Positions 29,706 through 39,027 of a stretch of 64,000 nt of DNA are shown in pieces. Position 1 is the stretch's first letter, and each line of letters starts with the position of its first letter. Under the pieces are notes generated by a model. That model ran no database searches and was not told where the DNA came from. It saw only the letters and a program-made list of their open reading frames with translations. Source of the DNA: Rhizobium sp. N324 (lineage in GTDB: Bacteria; Pseudomonadota; Alphaproteobacteria; Rhizobiales; Rhizobiaceae). A program made the translations under genes and the position numbers. The DNA is taken from contig NZ_CP013630.1 of assembly GCF_001664485.1 (NCBI RefSeq), positions 189,001 through 253,000 on the forward strand, written 5' to 3'.

Positions 29706-30841
29706 GCGACACGGCGTCCTTGGCGCCAGACGGAGCGTGTCACCGGCACGCCATGCGAACGGTGGACGCGGACGAGATCGGCGCGCAGCCCGGTGGCGAT
29801 CCGGCCGCGGTCGTTGAGACTGACGGTGCGCGCCGGCGTCGACGTCACCATGGCGATCGCCTTCGGCAGGGTGATGCTCTCGACTTCATCGGCGAGGATG
29901 AAGGGCGCATGCAGCAGGCTGAGCGGCACGTAATCGGAAGACAGCACGTCGAGCACGCCCATCTCGGCGAGGTCGCGGGCGGCGATATTGCCGGAGTGGG
30001 ATTTGCCGCGCACGATGTTCGGCGCGCCCATCAGCACGCTCATGCCATGTTCGTGCGAGGCGCGGGCGGCATCGAAGCTGGTCGGGAATTCGGCAAGCCG
30101 CACGCCGTTGTCGATCGCCTCGTCGACATGGGAGAGCGTCGCGTCGTCATGGCTTGCGACGGTGATGCCGCGCTCGGCGCAGACCTTGGCGATGGCATTG
30201 CGATGCGGTGTCGAATTGCGCGCCGATTCCGCCTGGCGCTTGGCGACGAAGCGCGCGAAGACCTCGTCGCTTAAGCCCCGCTTCTTCTGATAATAGAAGA
30301 TATATTGATCCATCGTCTGGAACTGCCGCTGGCCGGGGGCATGATCCATCAGCGAGACCAGGCGCACATGCCGGTCGTTTTCGAAATCGGCGAAATGTTC
30401 GAGCACATTGTCGGCCGAGACCTCGCAGCGCAGGTGGAGGAGATGCTCGGCGCGCAGCCGGCCTTCCTTCTCCGCCGACTGGATGGCATCGGCCATCTCG
30501 CGCATCTCGCCATGTTCGAAGCCGCCGTCCTCATCAGCCCCCATGCGCAGGCAGTCGAACACCGTGGTGATGCCCGAGGTGACGATCTGGGCGTCATGCG
30601 CCTGAACCGCGGCCGTCTTGTTCCAGCGGATGCCGGGACGCGGCTGATAATGACCTTCGAGATGGTCGGTATGCAGCTCGACGAGGCCGGGAATGATGTA
30701 ATCGCCTTCGAAATCTTCGCCGGCTACCGAGTTGCCTTCGGAAATGTCGGCGATCTTGCCGTCGCGAATGACAATCGAGCCCGCGAGGATGTCATCCTCG
30801 AGAACGATGCGGGCGTTGGAAAACACGGTCTCTTTGCTCAT
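29702..30841 (-). CDS. phnM: Alpha-D-ribose 1-methylphosphonate 5-triphosphate diphosphatase
   Basis: A 379-residue amidohydrolase that removes pyrophosphate from the phosphonate ribosyl triphosphate before C-P bond cleavage. Metal-ligand motifs are LVELHTDHLEGHYQPRPG (about 54-71), LVSLMDHAPGQRQF, ITVASHDDATLSHVDEA, and VLSSDYVPLSLLHAP. The start at 30841 is chosen by family length; the frame remains open for another 130 bases without a ribosome site. It is followed by phnN. Confidence 0.94.
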   Translation of the reverse strand: MSKETVFSNARIVLEDDILAGSIVIRDGKIADISEGNSVAGEDFEGDYIIPGLVELHTDHLEGHYQPRPGIRWNKTAAVQAHDAQIVTSGITTVFDCLRMGADEDGGFEHGEMREMADAIQSAEKEGRLRAEHLLHLRCEVSADNVLEHFADFENDRHVRLVSLMDHAPGQRQFQTMDQYIFYYQKKRGLSDEVFARFVAKRQAESARNSTPHRNAIAKVCAERGITVASHDDATLSHVDEAIDNGVRLAEFPTSFDAARASHEHGMSVLMGAPNIVRGKSHSGNIAARDLAEMGVLDVLSSDYVPLSLLHAPFILADEVESITLPKAIAMVTSTPARTVSLNDRGRIATGLRADLVRVHRSHGVPVTRSVWRQGRRVA

Positions 30842-30854
30842 CTCGTCGGGTCTT

Positions 30855-31550
30855 TCAGCTTTTGGCGCCGGAAAGCGGCAGCCAGGAATGAACTTTGAAC
30901 GGGGCGCCGCGCGTTTCCTCGGTGAAGACGGCGAGGCCGGAAATCGCAAGCGGCCGGTTGGTGAAAACGGCAAAACGCTCGGTCAGAATGGTTTTCATCA
31001 CCGCGGCGCGTGGCTCGGGCACCTGGCCGGTGAGCGTCATGTGGAAGCCGAAATCCTCCATCACATAGGGATAACCCCAGCGCTGCAGATTGGCGCGCTG
31101 GCTGTCGCTGAGCTTCTCCGGGTTGCGCCGCGCCATATCGGCTTCGGACAACGCTGCGCGAAACGGTTCGAAGGACCTTACCACCTTCGCGGCGAAATCC
31201 TGAAGCGGTTGATGAACAGAACCCGGAACAAGGGCAAAAAAACGGCCGAGCTGGCCAAGCACCAGTTCGGGAATCTCGAAGGCTTCAGTGCGCGCGGCAA
31301 ACTCCTCGACGACGGCCATCAGATCCCTCTCGGTGACCGAAGCGGCGAGCGAAAACGGCGCCTTGATCGTCGCGTGAAAGCCGTAGCGGCGCGGATCGGC
31401 GGTCAGGTCGAACTGCTCTGCCGCACCGAGTTGCTCATGCTCCGGTGCAGGATAGGTCTCGTCACTGAATGCATCGCGGCCGAGCCAGCGCGAGGCCGCG
31501 CCGGTCAGGGGATCATCCTTCGGCGGCGAGAAATAGAGAGCGTAGCGCAA
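30855..31550 (-). CDS. DUF1045 protein, 2H-phosphoesterase-like, in phosphonate locus
   Basis: A 231-residue protein of the DUF1045 family, usually found in phn operons. It shows two H-x-T-x motifs, GFHATIKAPF (His-59, Thr-61) and GFHMTLTGQV (His-170, Thr-172), the hallmark of 2H phosphoesterases that open cyclic phosphates. With no phnP in this locus, it may open the 5-phosphoribosyl 1,2-cyclic phosphate left by PhnJ; that is inference. The TTG at 31550 (MRYALYFSPP) is the likely start, with AGGA before it; no in-frame ATG exists. Confidence 0.82.
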   Translation of the reverse strand: MRYALYFSPPKDDPLTGAASRWLGRDAFSDETYPAPEHEQLGAAEQFDLTADPRRYGFHATIKAPFSLAASVTERDLMAVVEEFAARTEAFEIPELVLGQLGRFFALVPGSVHQPLQDFAAKVVRSFEPFRAALSEADMARRNPEKLSDSQRANLQRWGYPYVMEDFGFHMTLTGQVPEPRAAVMKTILTERFAVFTNRPLAISGLAVFTEETRGAPFKVHSWLPLSGAKS

Positions 31551-31693
31551 GGCTTTTATCCTGGGGATCGTCGAAATGGGGAGCGCAATGTGCAGTGATT
31601 TGGCGGCGAACCGCAAGCAGGTTCCCGGCTAAAAGATTTCCGTGACAGAATGATGATGGCGGCAGCGCCGCCACAGCCTTTCCGGCCGATGGC

Positions 31694-33037
31694 TCAGTGG
31701 GTTTTCGTGCCCATCAGCCGGTGGCGCAGCGCGTTCGAGGCGGCGTCGAAAAGGAAGACGACGAGCAGGATCAGGATGACCATGTAGGCGACGTTTTCCC
31801 AGTTGGCGTTGGTGCGCATCGCCTCCCAGAGTTTGAGACCGATGCCGCCGGCGCCGACGGCGCCGATAATCGTTGCACCACGCACGTTCGATTCCCATTG
31901 GTAGAGCGTCTGGCTGACGATGACGGGAACGATCTGCGGCATAATGCCGTAACGATGGACCAGCACGGTTTGAGCGCCGGTTGATTGGATGCCTTCCCGT
32001 GGCTTGTTGTCGATATTTTCCAGCCCTTCGGAATAGAGCTTGCCGAGCGTGCCGGTCTCGGTGAGGAAGATCGCGCCGCTGCCGGCAAGCGGGCCGGGGC
32101 CGAGGGCGCGGGTCAGGAACAGCGCCCAGATCAGCATGTCGACCGACCGCAGGAAATCGAAGAAACGCTTGAGGATCTGATTGAGGAGCCGGTTCGGCGT
32201 GATGTTGCGTGCCGCCAGGAAGGCGAGCGGGAAAGCGGCGAGCGACCCCAGCAGCGTTCCGAGGAATGCCATGACGATCGTCTGGAAAAGTTTGGTCCAG
32301 ACGTCGCCATGCTGCCATTCGCTGTTGTTCCAGATGTCGTCGAAGGCGAGCGACAGGTTGGACTGGTCGGGCTTGATGCGCGGCCCCGAGACGATGAGGC
32401 TGACGACCTCGCCGATCGGCTTGTCGAAGAAGGACGATTGCGTGTCGAAGACGAAATTCGCCCAGCCGATGAAACGCTTGCGGATTTTCACCCGGTCGAC
32501 GGAAATGCTGACATTGCCGGCAAAGCCGAGATCGGCAAGCACATTGTCGTCATAGACGGTCATCCAGCCGGGCACTGGCCCGACCACCTTAGGCGCACCG
32601 CTCGTGACCTCGACGGGGACGCTGATGCCATGCGCGGTGACGATCGTCTGGCTCTTCGAGACCGTGACGGTGCGGCTGGCGCCGCTGATCGAAACGGTGA
32701 TGCTGTCATCGGGATTGTCGACGAGCCAGTCGGGATGGGGATTGTCGCCGAGCGGCGAGAAGCGCGGATACCGCACTTCGATCGAGCCGTCGTCCTTAAT
32801 GCGGAATTCCGGCTGAACGTCGTAGCTTACCCATTGGCTGAGATAGATGCCGACGCGCTCCCAATGGGCTTCGGCGAACAGCTTGGGCAGGTCGAAAAAC
32901 CAGACGGCATAGAGGCTGTAGAGCAGCGTCGCGATCAGGATCATCAGCCCGCCGAAACGCTGGCGGAACGAGCGGTGGAAATATTCCGGATAGTGCGCTT
33001 CGATCTCGTGCATCCGGTTGGCGTCGATCACCGTCAT
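31694..33037 (-). CDS. phnE: Phosphonate ABC transporter permease, long form
   Basis: A 447-residue permease, well above the usual 260-320. The first helix (about 28-52) is followed by a polar, beta-rich stretch of about 180 residues (55-235), probably periplasmic. The permease core comes next, with the EAA-type loop QTLYQWESNVRGATIIGAVGAGGIG near residue 395. It pairs with the shorter PhnE encoded just upstream to form a heterodimeric channel. The 7-base gap between them indicates one operon. Confidence 0.9.
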   Translation of the reverse strand: MTVIDANRMHEIEAHYPEYFHRSFRQRFGGLMILIATLLYSLYAVWFFDLPKLFAEAHWERVGIYLSQWVSYDVQPEFRIKDDGSIEVRYPRFSPLGDNPHPDWLVDNPDDSITVSISGASRTVTVSKSQTIVTAHGISVPVEVTSGAPKVVGPVPGWMTVYDDNVLADLGFAGNVSISVDRVKIRKRFIGWANFVFDTQSSFFDKPIGEVVSLIVSGPRIKPDQSNLSLAFDDIWNNSEWQHGDVWTKLFQTIVMAFLGTLLGSLAAFPLAFLAARNITPNRLLNQILKRFFDFLRSVDMLIWALFLTRALGPGPLAGSGAIFLTETGTLGKLYSEGLENIDNKPREGIQSTGAQTVLVHRYGIMPQIVPVIVSQTLYQWESNVRGATIIGAVGAGGIGLKLWEAMRTNANWENVAYMVILILLVVFLFDAASNALRHRLMGTKTH

Positions 33038-33044
33038 GGCGGCC

Positions 33045-34004
33045 TCAATGTTGCAGGAGGAAGGCGTGCTCGCCGACGAGGCGGCGACGCAGCCATGCTG
33101 AGAACTGGTCGACGGCGACGATCGTCACGAACAGCAGCAGAACGAGCGCCATCGTCTTGGCGCCGAAGCCGCGCGAGATCGACAGCTTCAATTCTTCGCC
33201 GATGCCGCCGCCGCCGACGGCGCCGATGATGGTCGAGGCGCGCACGTTGATCTCGAGCCGCAGCAGCGCATAGGAGGTGAAGTTCGGCAGCACCTGCGGC
33301 AGGGCGGCGAAGCGCACGCGCTCGCACCAGTTGGCGCCGACCGCTTTCATGCCCTCATGCGGCTTCATGTCGATATTCTCGGCCACCTCGTAGAAAAGTT
33401 TGCCGAGCGCGCCGATCGTGTGCAGGGTGATGGCGATGATGGCGGCGACCGGCCCGATCGACAGGATCGCCGAAAACAGGCCGGCAATGACGATCTCGGG
33501 GAAGGCGCGCAAAAATTCCATCAGGCGTTTGGTGAAGATGCGCAGCGGCCATGAACGCGTCAGGTTGCGCGCGGCAAAGAAGCTCAAGGGAACGGCAAAG
33601 ACGAAGGCGACGATCGTCGAGATCAGCGCCACGTTGATCGTCACGATCATCAGCTCGAAATATTCGGGAATGTAGAAGGCGCCTGAGATATAGACGCGGC
33701 CCTTGTCGAAATTGAATTCCTCCCCGCCCTTGTCGTTCACGCTCGCTATGTCGAACAGCGCGCGCCAGACGTCGTTCCAATCCTTAGGGATGAGCCAGCT
33801 CAGGAAATCGAAAAGATGCGGCAGGCGGTCGAAGAAATGGCCGGCATTGCTCTCGTCGGCGAAGCGGACGGAGCTTGCGAAAGCCGCAATCAGAATAACC
33901 AGGCCGAGGATGGTGTAGAAGCGGCGCCTGGCGACCATCCGCTCCCAGGCGGTGCGGATCTCCCTGGTGCTCTGCATCTGCGGCTGTGTATCGGCAACAG
34001 TCAT
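33045..34004 (-). CDS. phnE: Phosphonate ABC transporter permease
   Basis: A 319-residue permease with about six helices and the conserved cytoplasmic loop RLEINVRASTIIGAVGGGGIG. The cytoplasmic N-terminus (1-28) is polar and the first helix starts near residue 29. It follows phnD after 64 bases that contain a GC-rich hairpin, likely a processing or attenuation point that sets binding-protein levels above those of the channel. Confidence 0.93.
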   Translation of the reverse strand: MTVADTQPQMQSTREIRTAWERMVARRRFYTILGLVILIAAFASSVRFADESNAGHFFDRLPHLFDFLSWLIPKDWNDVWRALFDIASVNDKGGEEFNFDKGRVYISGAFYIPEYFELMIVTINVALISTIVAFVFAVPLSFFAARNLTRSWPLRIFTKRLMEFLRAFPEIVIAGLFSAILSIGPVAAIIAITLHTIGALGKLFYEVAENIDMKPHEGMKAVGANWCERVRFAALPQVLPNFTSYALLRLEINVRASTIIGAVGGGGIGEELKLSISRGFGAKTMALVLLLFVTIVAVDQFSAWLRRRLVGEHAFLLQH

Positions 34005-34029
34005 GGACGCCTCGCCCGGTTACAAAGAA

Positions 34030-34051
34030 GGGCGGCCGTTTCCGGCCGCCC
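34030..34051 (-). terminator. Attenuator-like hairpin between phnD and phnE
   Basis: GGGCGGCC-ggaaac-GGCCGCCC on the minus strand is an 8-bp perfect stem followed by TTCTTTG. It lies inside the transport operon, so partial termination or mRNA protection of phnD is more likely than full stop. Confidence 0.6.
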
Positions 34052-34068
34052 CGCATTCAAGAGGCCGA

Positions 34069-34974
34069 TCAGCCGCCGATGGCAGCTTTGCGGACTTCGA
34101 CGACGGTGTTGTAGAACTCGTGCTTAACGGGGGCATAGCCCTTGTAGTCGCCGCCTTCGATCGCGGCGAAGCACTTGTGATCCTTTTCCGGCAGCGCCGT
34201 GAAGAAGGCTGCAAGCTTCGTCTGCCAATCCTCACCGAGAGCGTTGCGAACGACGAGCGGGCCGTTCGGGATCAGCGGCGACCGCCAGACTTCAACCAGC
34301 TTGTTCGGATCGACGGCGCCCTTGTCGACTTCCTTGCGGAACGTGCCCGAGGTGTAGCCGTCCTTGAAATCGCCGATGCCCGACGAGTCGTCGACGGCGA
34401 CGTCGACCTTTCCGTCATAAGCGGCGAGAAGGTTGTTCTCGTGGCCGCCATTGAACTGCGTGGAAGCGAAGAACTTGTCGTTCGGCATGCCCGTGTCCTT
34501 CGGGATCTGCGTCAGCGGAACGAGATAACCCGAGGTGGAGTCCGGATCGGCGTAGCCGAGCTTCTTGCCCTTGGCGTCCTGGATGGTCTTGATACCGGAT
34601 GATTTCAGGGCGAGGCCGATCGAGTGGTAGCCGGTCGAACCATCCTTCTGCTGCGTCGTGAGGATCGGCGTGACAGCCTTCGGATCCTTGATGTAGACGG
34701 CTGCGTAGCCCGAAGCGCCGAGTTCGGCGAAGTCGAGCGTGCCGCCGAGCAGGCCCTGGATGACGCCGTCATAATCGGCGGCCGGGAACAGCGAGACCTT
34801 CTCGAAGCCGAATTCCTGCTTCAGGTGGTCGGCGAGGCAGGCATAATTGCGCAGGCGGTCGGTTTCGTTTTCGCCGCCGAGGATGCCGATGCGGAATTCC
34901 TTGAGATCTGCAGCATTGGCGGCGCCGGCGAGCGCGAAGAGCGCCGTTGCCGCAAAGAGTGCTTTCTTCAACAT
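34069..34974 (-). CDS. phnD: Phosphonate ABC transporter substrate-binding protein
   Basis: A 301-residue periplasmic binding protein. The signal peptide (MLKKALFAATALFALAGAANA) ends at about 21. The mature part reads KEFRIGILGGENETDRLRN, and the phosphonate-pocket region YHSIGLALKSSGI leads into GKKLGYADPDSTSGYLVP, where Ser/Thr side chains bind the phosphonate oxygens in the family. It follows phnC by 87 bases. Confidence 0.95.
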   Translation of the reverse strand: MLKKALFAATALFALAGAANAADLKEFRIGILGGENETDRLRNYACLADHLKQEFGFEKVSLFPAADYDGVIQGLLGGTLDFAELGASGYAAVYIKDPKAVTPILTTQQKDGSTGYHSIGLALKSSGIKTIQDAKGKKLGYADPDSTSGYLVPLTQIPKDTGMPNDKFFASTQFNGGHENNLLAAYDGKVDVAVDDSSGIGDFKDGYTSGTFRKEVDKGAVDPNKLVEVWRSPLIPNGPLVVRNALGEDWQTKLAAFFTALPEKDHKCFAAIEGGDYKGYAPVKHEFYNTVVEVRKAAIGG

Positions 34975-35061
34975 GTGTCTCTCCTATTGACCGGTATTCC
35001 CCGGTCTCCCGTTACGAAGAAGTGTGCCCTTGACGCGGGCGCTCGATCGCGGCCGCCTCGC

Positions 35062-35910
35062 TCAGAGGCCGGCCAGCGCCAGCGGTTGGACGCCGGCGGG
35101 TTGATTGTCTGCCCGCTCGGGAGCGATGTTGATCGACGTCGAGGTCATCGTTTCGTCGATGCCGGCGCCGTCCTTGTCTGTCCCGTAGATCGCCTTCACC
35201 GCCTCGGCGGTCAGCTCCGACGGCTTGCCGTCGAAGACGACGCGGCCGCCGGCCATGCCGACGATGCGCTCACAATAGTTGCGGGCGGTATCGAGCGTGT
35301 GGAGGTTAGTGATGACGGTGATGCCCTCGCGCTCGTTGATGTCGCGCAGCGCATCCATGACGATCTTGGCGTTCAGCGGATCGAGCGAGGCGATCGGCTC
35401 GTCGGCGAGCACCATCTTCGGGCTCTGCATCAGCGCCCGCGCAATCGCCACGCGCTGCTGCTGGCCACCGGAAAGCGTGCCGGCCGGCTGTAGTGCCGTC
35501 TGTTCGATGCCGAGGCGTTCGAGGGCTGCGATGGCGTATACACGTTCTTCGCGGGTGAAGATGTTGAGCAGGCTGAGAAGCGTCGAGCGGTGGTTGAGGC
35601 GGCCGAGCATGACATTGGTGAGAACATCGAGGCGCGGCACCAGGTTGAACTGCTGGAAGATCATTGCGCAGTCGCGTTGCCAGTTGCGCAGCGCCCCGCC
35701 GCGAAGCCCGGAAACCTCGACGCCGGCGAAATGAATGGTGCCGGAGCTCGGCTCCTGCAGCCGGTTGATCATCCGCAAGAGCGTCGACTTGCCGGCGCCG
35801 GAACGGCCGATGATGCCGACCATCTGGCCCTGCGGGATGGCGAGCGTGATGGAATCGACGGCGAGCTTTTTTCCGAAACGGCGTGTGACATTCTTGAGCT
35901 CGAACATCAT
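35062..35910 (-). CDS. phnC: Phosphonate ABC transporter ATP-binding protein
   Basis: A 282-residue ATPase. Walker A is GRSGAGKST (about 36-44), the signature [15 protein letters not shown], Walker [14 protein letters not shown], and the switch His appears in [17 protein letters not shown]-terminal tail of about 35 residues beyond the core is specific to this group. It heads the phnCDEE unit, separated by 115 bases from the acyltransferase gene upstream, so a second promoter is possible here. Confidence 0.95.
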   Translation of the reverse strand: MMFELKNVTRRFGKKLAVDSITLAIPQGQMVGIIGRSGAGKSTLLRMINRLQEPSSGTIHFAGVEVSGLRGGALRNWQRDCAMIFQQFNLVPRLDVLTNVMLGRLNHRSTLLSLLNIFTREERVYAIAALERLGIEQTALQPAGTLSGGQQQRVAIARALMQSPKMVLADEPIASLDPLNAKIVMDALRDINEREGITVITNLHTLDTARNYCERIVGMAGGRVVFDGKPSELTAEAVKAIYGTDKDGAGIDETMTSTSINIAPERADNQPAGVQPLALAGL

Positions 35911-35973
35911 GCTCTTCCCTTGCGATCCAGGCCTTTGGTCAGGATCGCATTAGTCCCGCTTGATGAACCTCGC

Positions 35974-35999
35974 GTGTCATATTTGTGTAGTTCGTGTCA
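35974..35999. promoter_or_regulatory. Weak Pho-box-like half sites upstream of phnC
   Basis: On the plus strand GTGTCAT (35974), GTGTAGT (35985) and GTGTCAC (35994) resemble Pho half sites. The first two are 11 bases apart, the last 9. Orientation is opposite to phnC, so this is a weak candidate for a PhoB site for the transporter genes. Confidence 0.25.
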
Positions 36000-36025
36000 C
36001 AATTCTCAGCGCCTATATCGGAGGT

Positions 36026-36643
36026 TTAGCCACCATATCTCGCTAGAAAATCTTCCGCGCTCAGGTTGCGAAAATCCTGCAACGCCTGGCGCAGAAGGTC
36101 ATGGTCCCAGTCCCACCAGGCAAGCCTGTCCATGCGCTCGCCGACCGCTTTCGAAAAGCGCTCGCGGATCAATTTAGCCGGCACCCCGCCGACGATCGAG
36201 TAGGCCGCGACATTCTTCGAGACGACCGCGCCGGCGCCGATCACCGCGCCGTTGCCGACGCTGATGCCCGGCAGGAGCGTCGCCCCATGGCCGATCCAGA
36301 CGTCGTGGCCGATCGTCACCCGGTTTGCGCGCCGCCAGGCGAAGAAGTCTTCCTCCATGTCGCCGTCCGGCCAGTAGTCGGCGGCGCGATAGGTGAAATG
36401 ATGCAGTGTCGCGCGCCAGGTCGGATGGTTGGTGGCGTTGATGCGCACGGCGGCGGCAATATTGACGAACTTGCCGATCGTCGCGCACCAGATGGAGCCG
36501 TCCTGCATGATGTAGGAATAGTCGCCGAAGGTGGCTTCGCTGATGCGGCAGCGTTCGGAAACCTCCGTAAAGCGCCCGAAGCTGGACTCGCTGACCGAGG
36601 CTGTCTCGTGGATAGAGGGTTCAATGCCCAGCTTGCGGCTCAT
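36026..36643 (-). CDS. Hexapeptide-repeat acyltransferase of the phosphonate locus
   Basis: A 205-residue left-handed beta-helix acyltransferase (xenobiotic/chloramphenicol acetyltransferase-like). Its hexapeptide turns include FGRFTEVSERCRISEA, IGKFVNIAAAVRI, VTIGHDVWIGHGATLLPG and GNGAVIGAGAVVSKNV; the catalytic His is probably in INATNHPTW. A subfamily of these genes is restricted to phn clusters and may acetylate an aminoalkylphosphonate, as PhnO does, though the substrate is unproven. The ATG overlaps the phnL stop by 4 bases. Confidence 0.88.
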   Translation of the reverse strand: MSRKLGIEPSIHETASVSESSFGRFTEVSERCRISEATFGDYSYIMQDGSIWCATIGKFVNIAAAVRINATNHPTWRATLHHFTYRAADYWPDGDMEEDFFAWRRANRVTIGHDVWIGHGATLLPGISVGNGAVIGAGAVVSKNVAAYSIVGGVPAKLIRERFSKAVGERMDRLAWWDWDHDLLRQALQDFRNLSAEDFLARYGG

Positions 36644-37347
36644 GCGGCGATCTTTCCGGGAGAGAAGAGCTGGACGTCGAGAATGCGGTCGGCGACCGCC
36701 TCGCGGACTTCTTCGTCGTGGAAGATGCCGAGAAGGGCGACGCCCGCCTGCTTCTTCTCCTCGATCATGCCGACGACGACGGCACGGTTCCTGGCGTCGA
36801 GCGAGGCGGTGGGTTCGTCGAGGAGCAGGATTCTGTGCTCGGTGATGAAGCCACGGGCGATGTTGACGCGTTGCTGTTCGCCGCCGGAGAAGGTGGCGGG
36901 CGGGAGTTGCCAGAGCGCTTCCGGCAGGTTGAGCCGGGCAAGCAGGGCGCCGGCCTTCTCCCGTGCCGCGACGGCGTCTTCGCCGCGCGCCACCAGCGGT
37001 TCGGCGACCACGTCGATTGCCGCCACGCGCGGCACGGTGCGCAGGAACTGGCTGACGTAACCGAGCGTATGGCGCCGGACGTGGAGCACGGTGCGCGGGT
37101 CGGCGGCGGCGAGGTCGACGATGCGCCCGTCGTGGCGGATGAGGATCTGGCCGGTATCGACGGCGTAATTGCCGTAGATCATCTTCAGCAGCGAACTCTT
37201 GCCGACGCCCGATGGGCCGCCGAGCACGACGCATTCGCCTGAGGCGACCGAGAAGGCGACATTGGAAACGACGGGCAGCCGGATGCCGTCGCGCAGATGC
37301 ATGGTGAAGCTCTTCGAGACTTCGGAAACGACGAGGGGCGTTGGCAT
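36640..37347 (-). CDS. phnL: C-P lyase subunit PhnL (ABC-type ATPase)
   Basis: A 235-residue ABC ATPase needed with PhnGHI to make the ribosyl-phosphonate triphosphate. Walker A reads VLGGPSGVGKSSLLK (about 43-57), the signature FSGGEQQRVNIARGF, Walker B ILLLDEPTASLD, and the switch His lies in LLGIFHDEEVR. The ATG at 37347 is preferred over a GTG at 37371 because GGAAAGAAGA precedes it. It follows phnK by about 30 bases. Confidence 0.93.
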   Translation of the reverse strand: MPTPLVVSEVSKSFTMHLRDGIRLPVVSNVAFSVASGECVVLGGPSGVGKSSLLKMIYGNYAVDTGQILIRHDGRIVDLAAADPRTVLHVRRHTLGYVSQFLRTVPRVAAIDVVAEPLVARGEDAVAAREKAGALLARLNLPEALWQLPPATFSGGEQQRVNIARGFITEHRILLLDEPTASLDARNRAVVVGMIEEKKQAGVALLGIFHDEEVREAVADRILDVQLFSPGKIAA

Positions 37348-37378
37348 GATGTCTTCTTTCCTGGTTTGCACCGATTGC

Positions 37379-38155
37379 TCAGACCTGCAGGATCGAGGAG
37401 ACCAGCAGCTGCGTGTAGGGTTCGCGCGGATCGTCGAGCACCCGGTCGGTAAGCCCGTGTTCGATGACGTAGCCGTCCTTCATCACCATCATCCGGTGCG
37501 AGAGCAGGCGGGCGACGGCGAGATCGTGGGTGACGACGATCGCCGAGAGGCCGAGATCGTTGACGAGGCCGCGCACCAGATCGAGCAGGCGCGCCTGCAC
37601 CGAGACGTCGAGGCCGCCTGTGGGTTCGTCCATGAAGACAAGGCGCGGGCCGGTGACGAGGTTGCGGGCGATCTGCAGGCGCTGGCGCATGCCGCCGGAA
37701 AAGGCGCGCGGCTGGTCGTCGATGCGGTCGGCGTCGATCTCGACCCGTTCCAGCCAGTCGATCGCGGAGGCGCGGATCTTGCCATAATGCCGGTCGCCGA
37801 TTGCCATCAGCCTTTCGCCGACATTGGCGCCGGCCGACACCGCCATGCGCAGGCCGTCGGCCGGGTTCTGATGCACGAAGCCCCAATCGGTGCGCATCAG
37901 GAAGCGCCGCTCGGCCTCGTTCATCCGGTAGAGATCGCGGTAGCTGCCGTCGCGCATGTGGTATTCGACGCTGCCGGTGCTTGGCAGCAGCCGGGTGGAG
38001 AGGCAGTTCAGCAGCGTCGTCTTGCCGGAACCGGATTCGCCGACGATGGCCAGCACTTCGCCCGGCCAGAGATCGAAGGAAACGTCGCGGCAGCCGATGC
38101 GGTTGCCGTAGAATTTCGAAACGTCGTGGACTTTGAGAAGCGGGATATCGCTCAT
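37379..38155 (-). CDS. phnK: C-P lyase complex protein PhnK (ABC-type ATPase)
   Basis: A 258-residue ABC ATPase that docks on the PhnGHIJ core. Visible are [15 protein letters not shown] (about 38-52), a PhnK-typical segment MRTDWGFVHQNPADGLRM, the signature FSGGMRQRLQIARNL, and FMDEPTGGLDVSVQ. Its ATG overlaps the phnJ stop by 4 bases. Confidence 0.94.
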   Translation of the reverse strand: MSDIPLLKVHDVSKFYGNRIGCRDVSFDLWPGEVLAIVGESGSGKTTLLNCLSTRLLPSTGSVEYHMRDGSYRDLYRMNEAERRFLMRTDWGFVHQNPADGLRMAVSAGANVGERLMAIGDRHYGKIRASAIDWLERVEIDADRIDDQPRAFSGGMRQRLQIARNLVTGPRLVFMDEPTGGLDVSVQARLLDLVRGLVNDLGLSAIVVTHDLAVARLLSHRMMVMKDGYVIEHGLTDRVLDDPREPYTQLLVSSILQV

Positions 38156-39027
38156 TCTGCAGCCTCCCGGGCCAGCATTTCGCCGGCATGCCCCTGCGCG
38201 CGGCGGTCTTCGCAATGATCGGTGTCGGAGCAGACGAACATGCGCCCGCCCTTGTCGTCGAGAACCACTTCGTCGAGATAGACATCTTCAGCGCCGCAAA
38301 GGGCGCAGGGCTTGTCGAAGCGCTGGATGTCGAAGGGATAGTCCTCGAAATCCAGGCTGACGACGTCGGTATAGGGCGGAACCGCATAGATGCGCTTCTC
38401 GCGGCCGGCGCCGAAGAGCTGCAGCGCCTCCGACATGTGCATCTTCGGATTGTCGAATTTCGGCGTCGGCGACGGGTCCATCACGTAGCGGCCGTGGACC
38501 TTCACCGGATAGGCGTAGGTCCTGGAGATCCGGCCGTTATGGGCGATATCCTCGTAGAGCTTCACATGCATGAGGCCGTATTCCTCGAGCGCATGCATCT
38601 TGCGGGTCTCGGTCTCGCGCGGCTCAAGGAAGCGCAGCGGCTCGGGGATCGGCACCTGGTAGACGAGTACCTGACCGGCCTTCAGTTTTTCCTCGGGGAT
38701 GCGGTGGCGCGTCTGGATGATCGTCGCCTCGCCGGTATGCGTCGTCACCGCGACATTGGCGACCTTCTGGAAGAAAGCGCGGATGGAAACGGCATTGGTC
38801 GTGTCGTCGGCGCCCTGGTCGATGACCTTCAGCACGTCGTCGGGCCCGATGATCGAGGCCGTCACCTGCACGCCGCCGGTGCCCCAGCCGTAGGGCATCG
38901 GCATTTCGCGCGAGGCGAAAGGCACCTGATAGCCGGGAATGGCGATCGCCTTCAGGATGGCGCGGCGGATCATCCGCTTGGTCTGTTCGTCGAGATAGGC
39001 GAAGTTGTAGCTGGCCAGATCGCTCAT
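38152..39027 (-). CDS. phnJ: Alpha-D-ribose 1-methylphosphonate 5-phosphate C-P lyase
   Basis: A 291-residue radical-SAM enzyme that splits the carbon-phosphorus bond, giving an alkane and a cyclic ribose phosphate. The iron-sulfur cysteines C241, C244 and C266 and the catalytic C272 are all present with the spacing known from E. coli PhnJ (CALC, then VCSDTDHC). The glycyl-radical Gly-32 also falls at the same number (IPGYQ). It overlaps both neighbours by 4 bases. Confidence 0.97.
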   Translation of the reverse strand: MSDLASYNFAYLDEQTKRMIRRAILKAIAIPGYQVPFASREMPMPYGWGTGGVQVTASIIGPDDVLKVIDQGADDTTNAVSIRAFFQKVANVAVTTHTGEATIIQTRHRIPEEKLKAGQVLVYQVPIPEPLRFLEPRETETRKMHALEEYGLMHVKLYEDIAHNGRISRTYAYPVKVHGRYVMDPSPTPKFDNPKMHMSEALQLFGAGREKRIYAVPPYTDVVSLDFEDYPFDIQRFDKPCALCGAEDVYLDEVVLDDKGGRMFVCSDTDHCEDRRAQGHAGEMLAREAAE

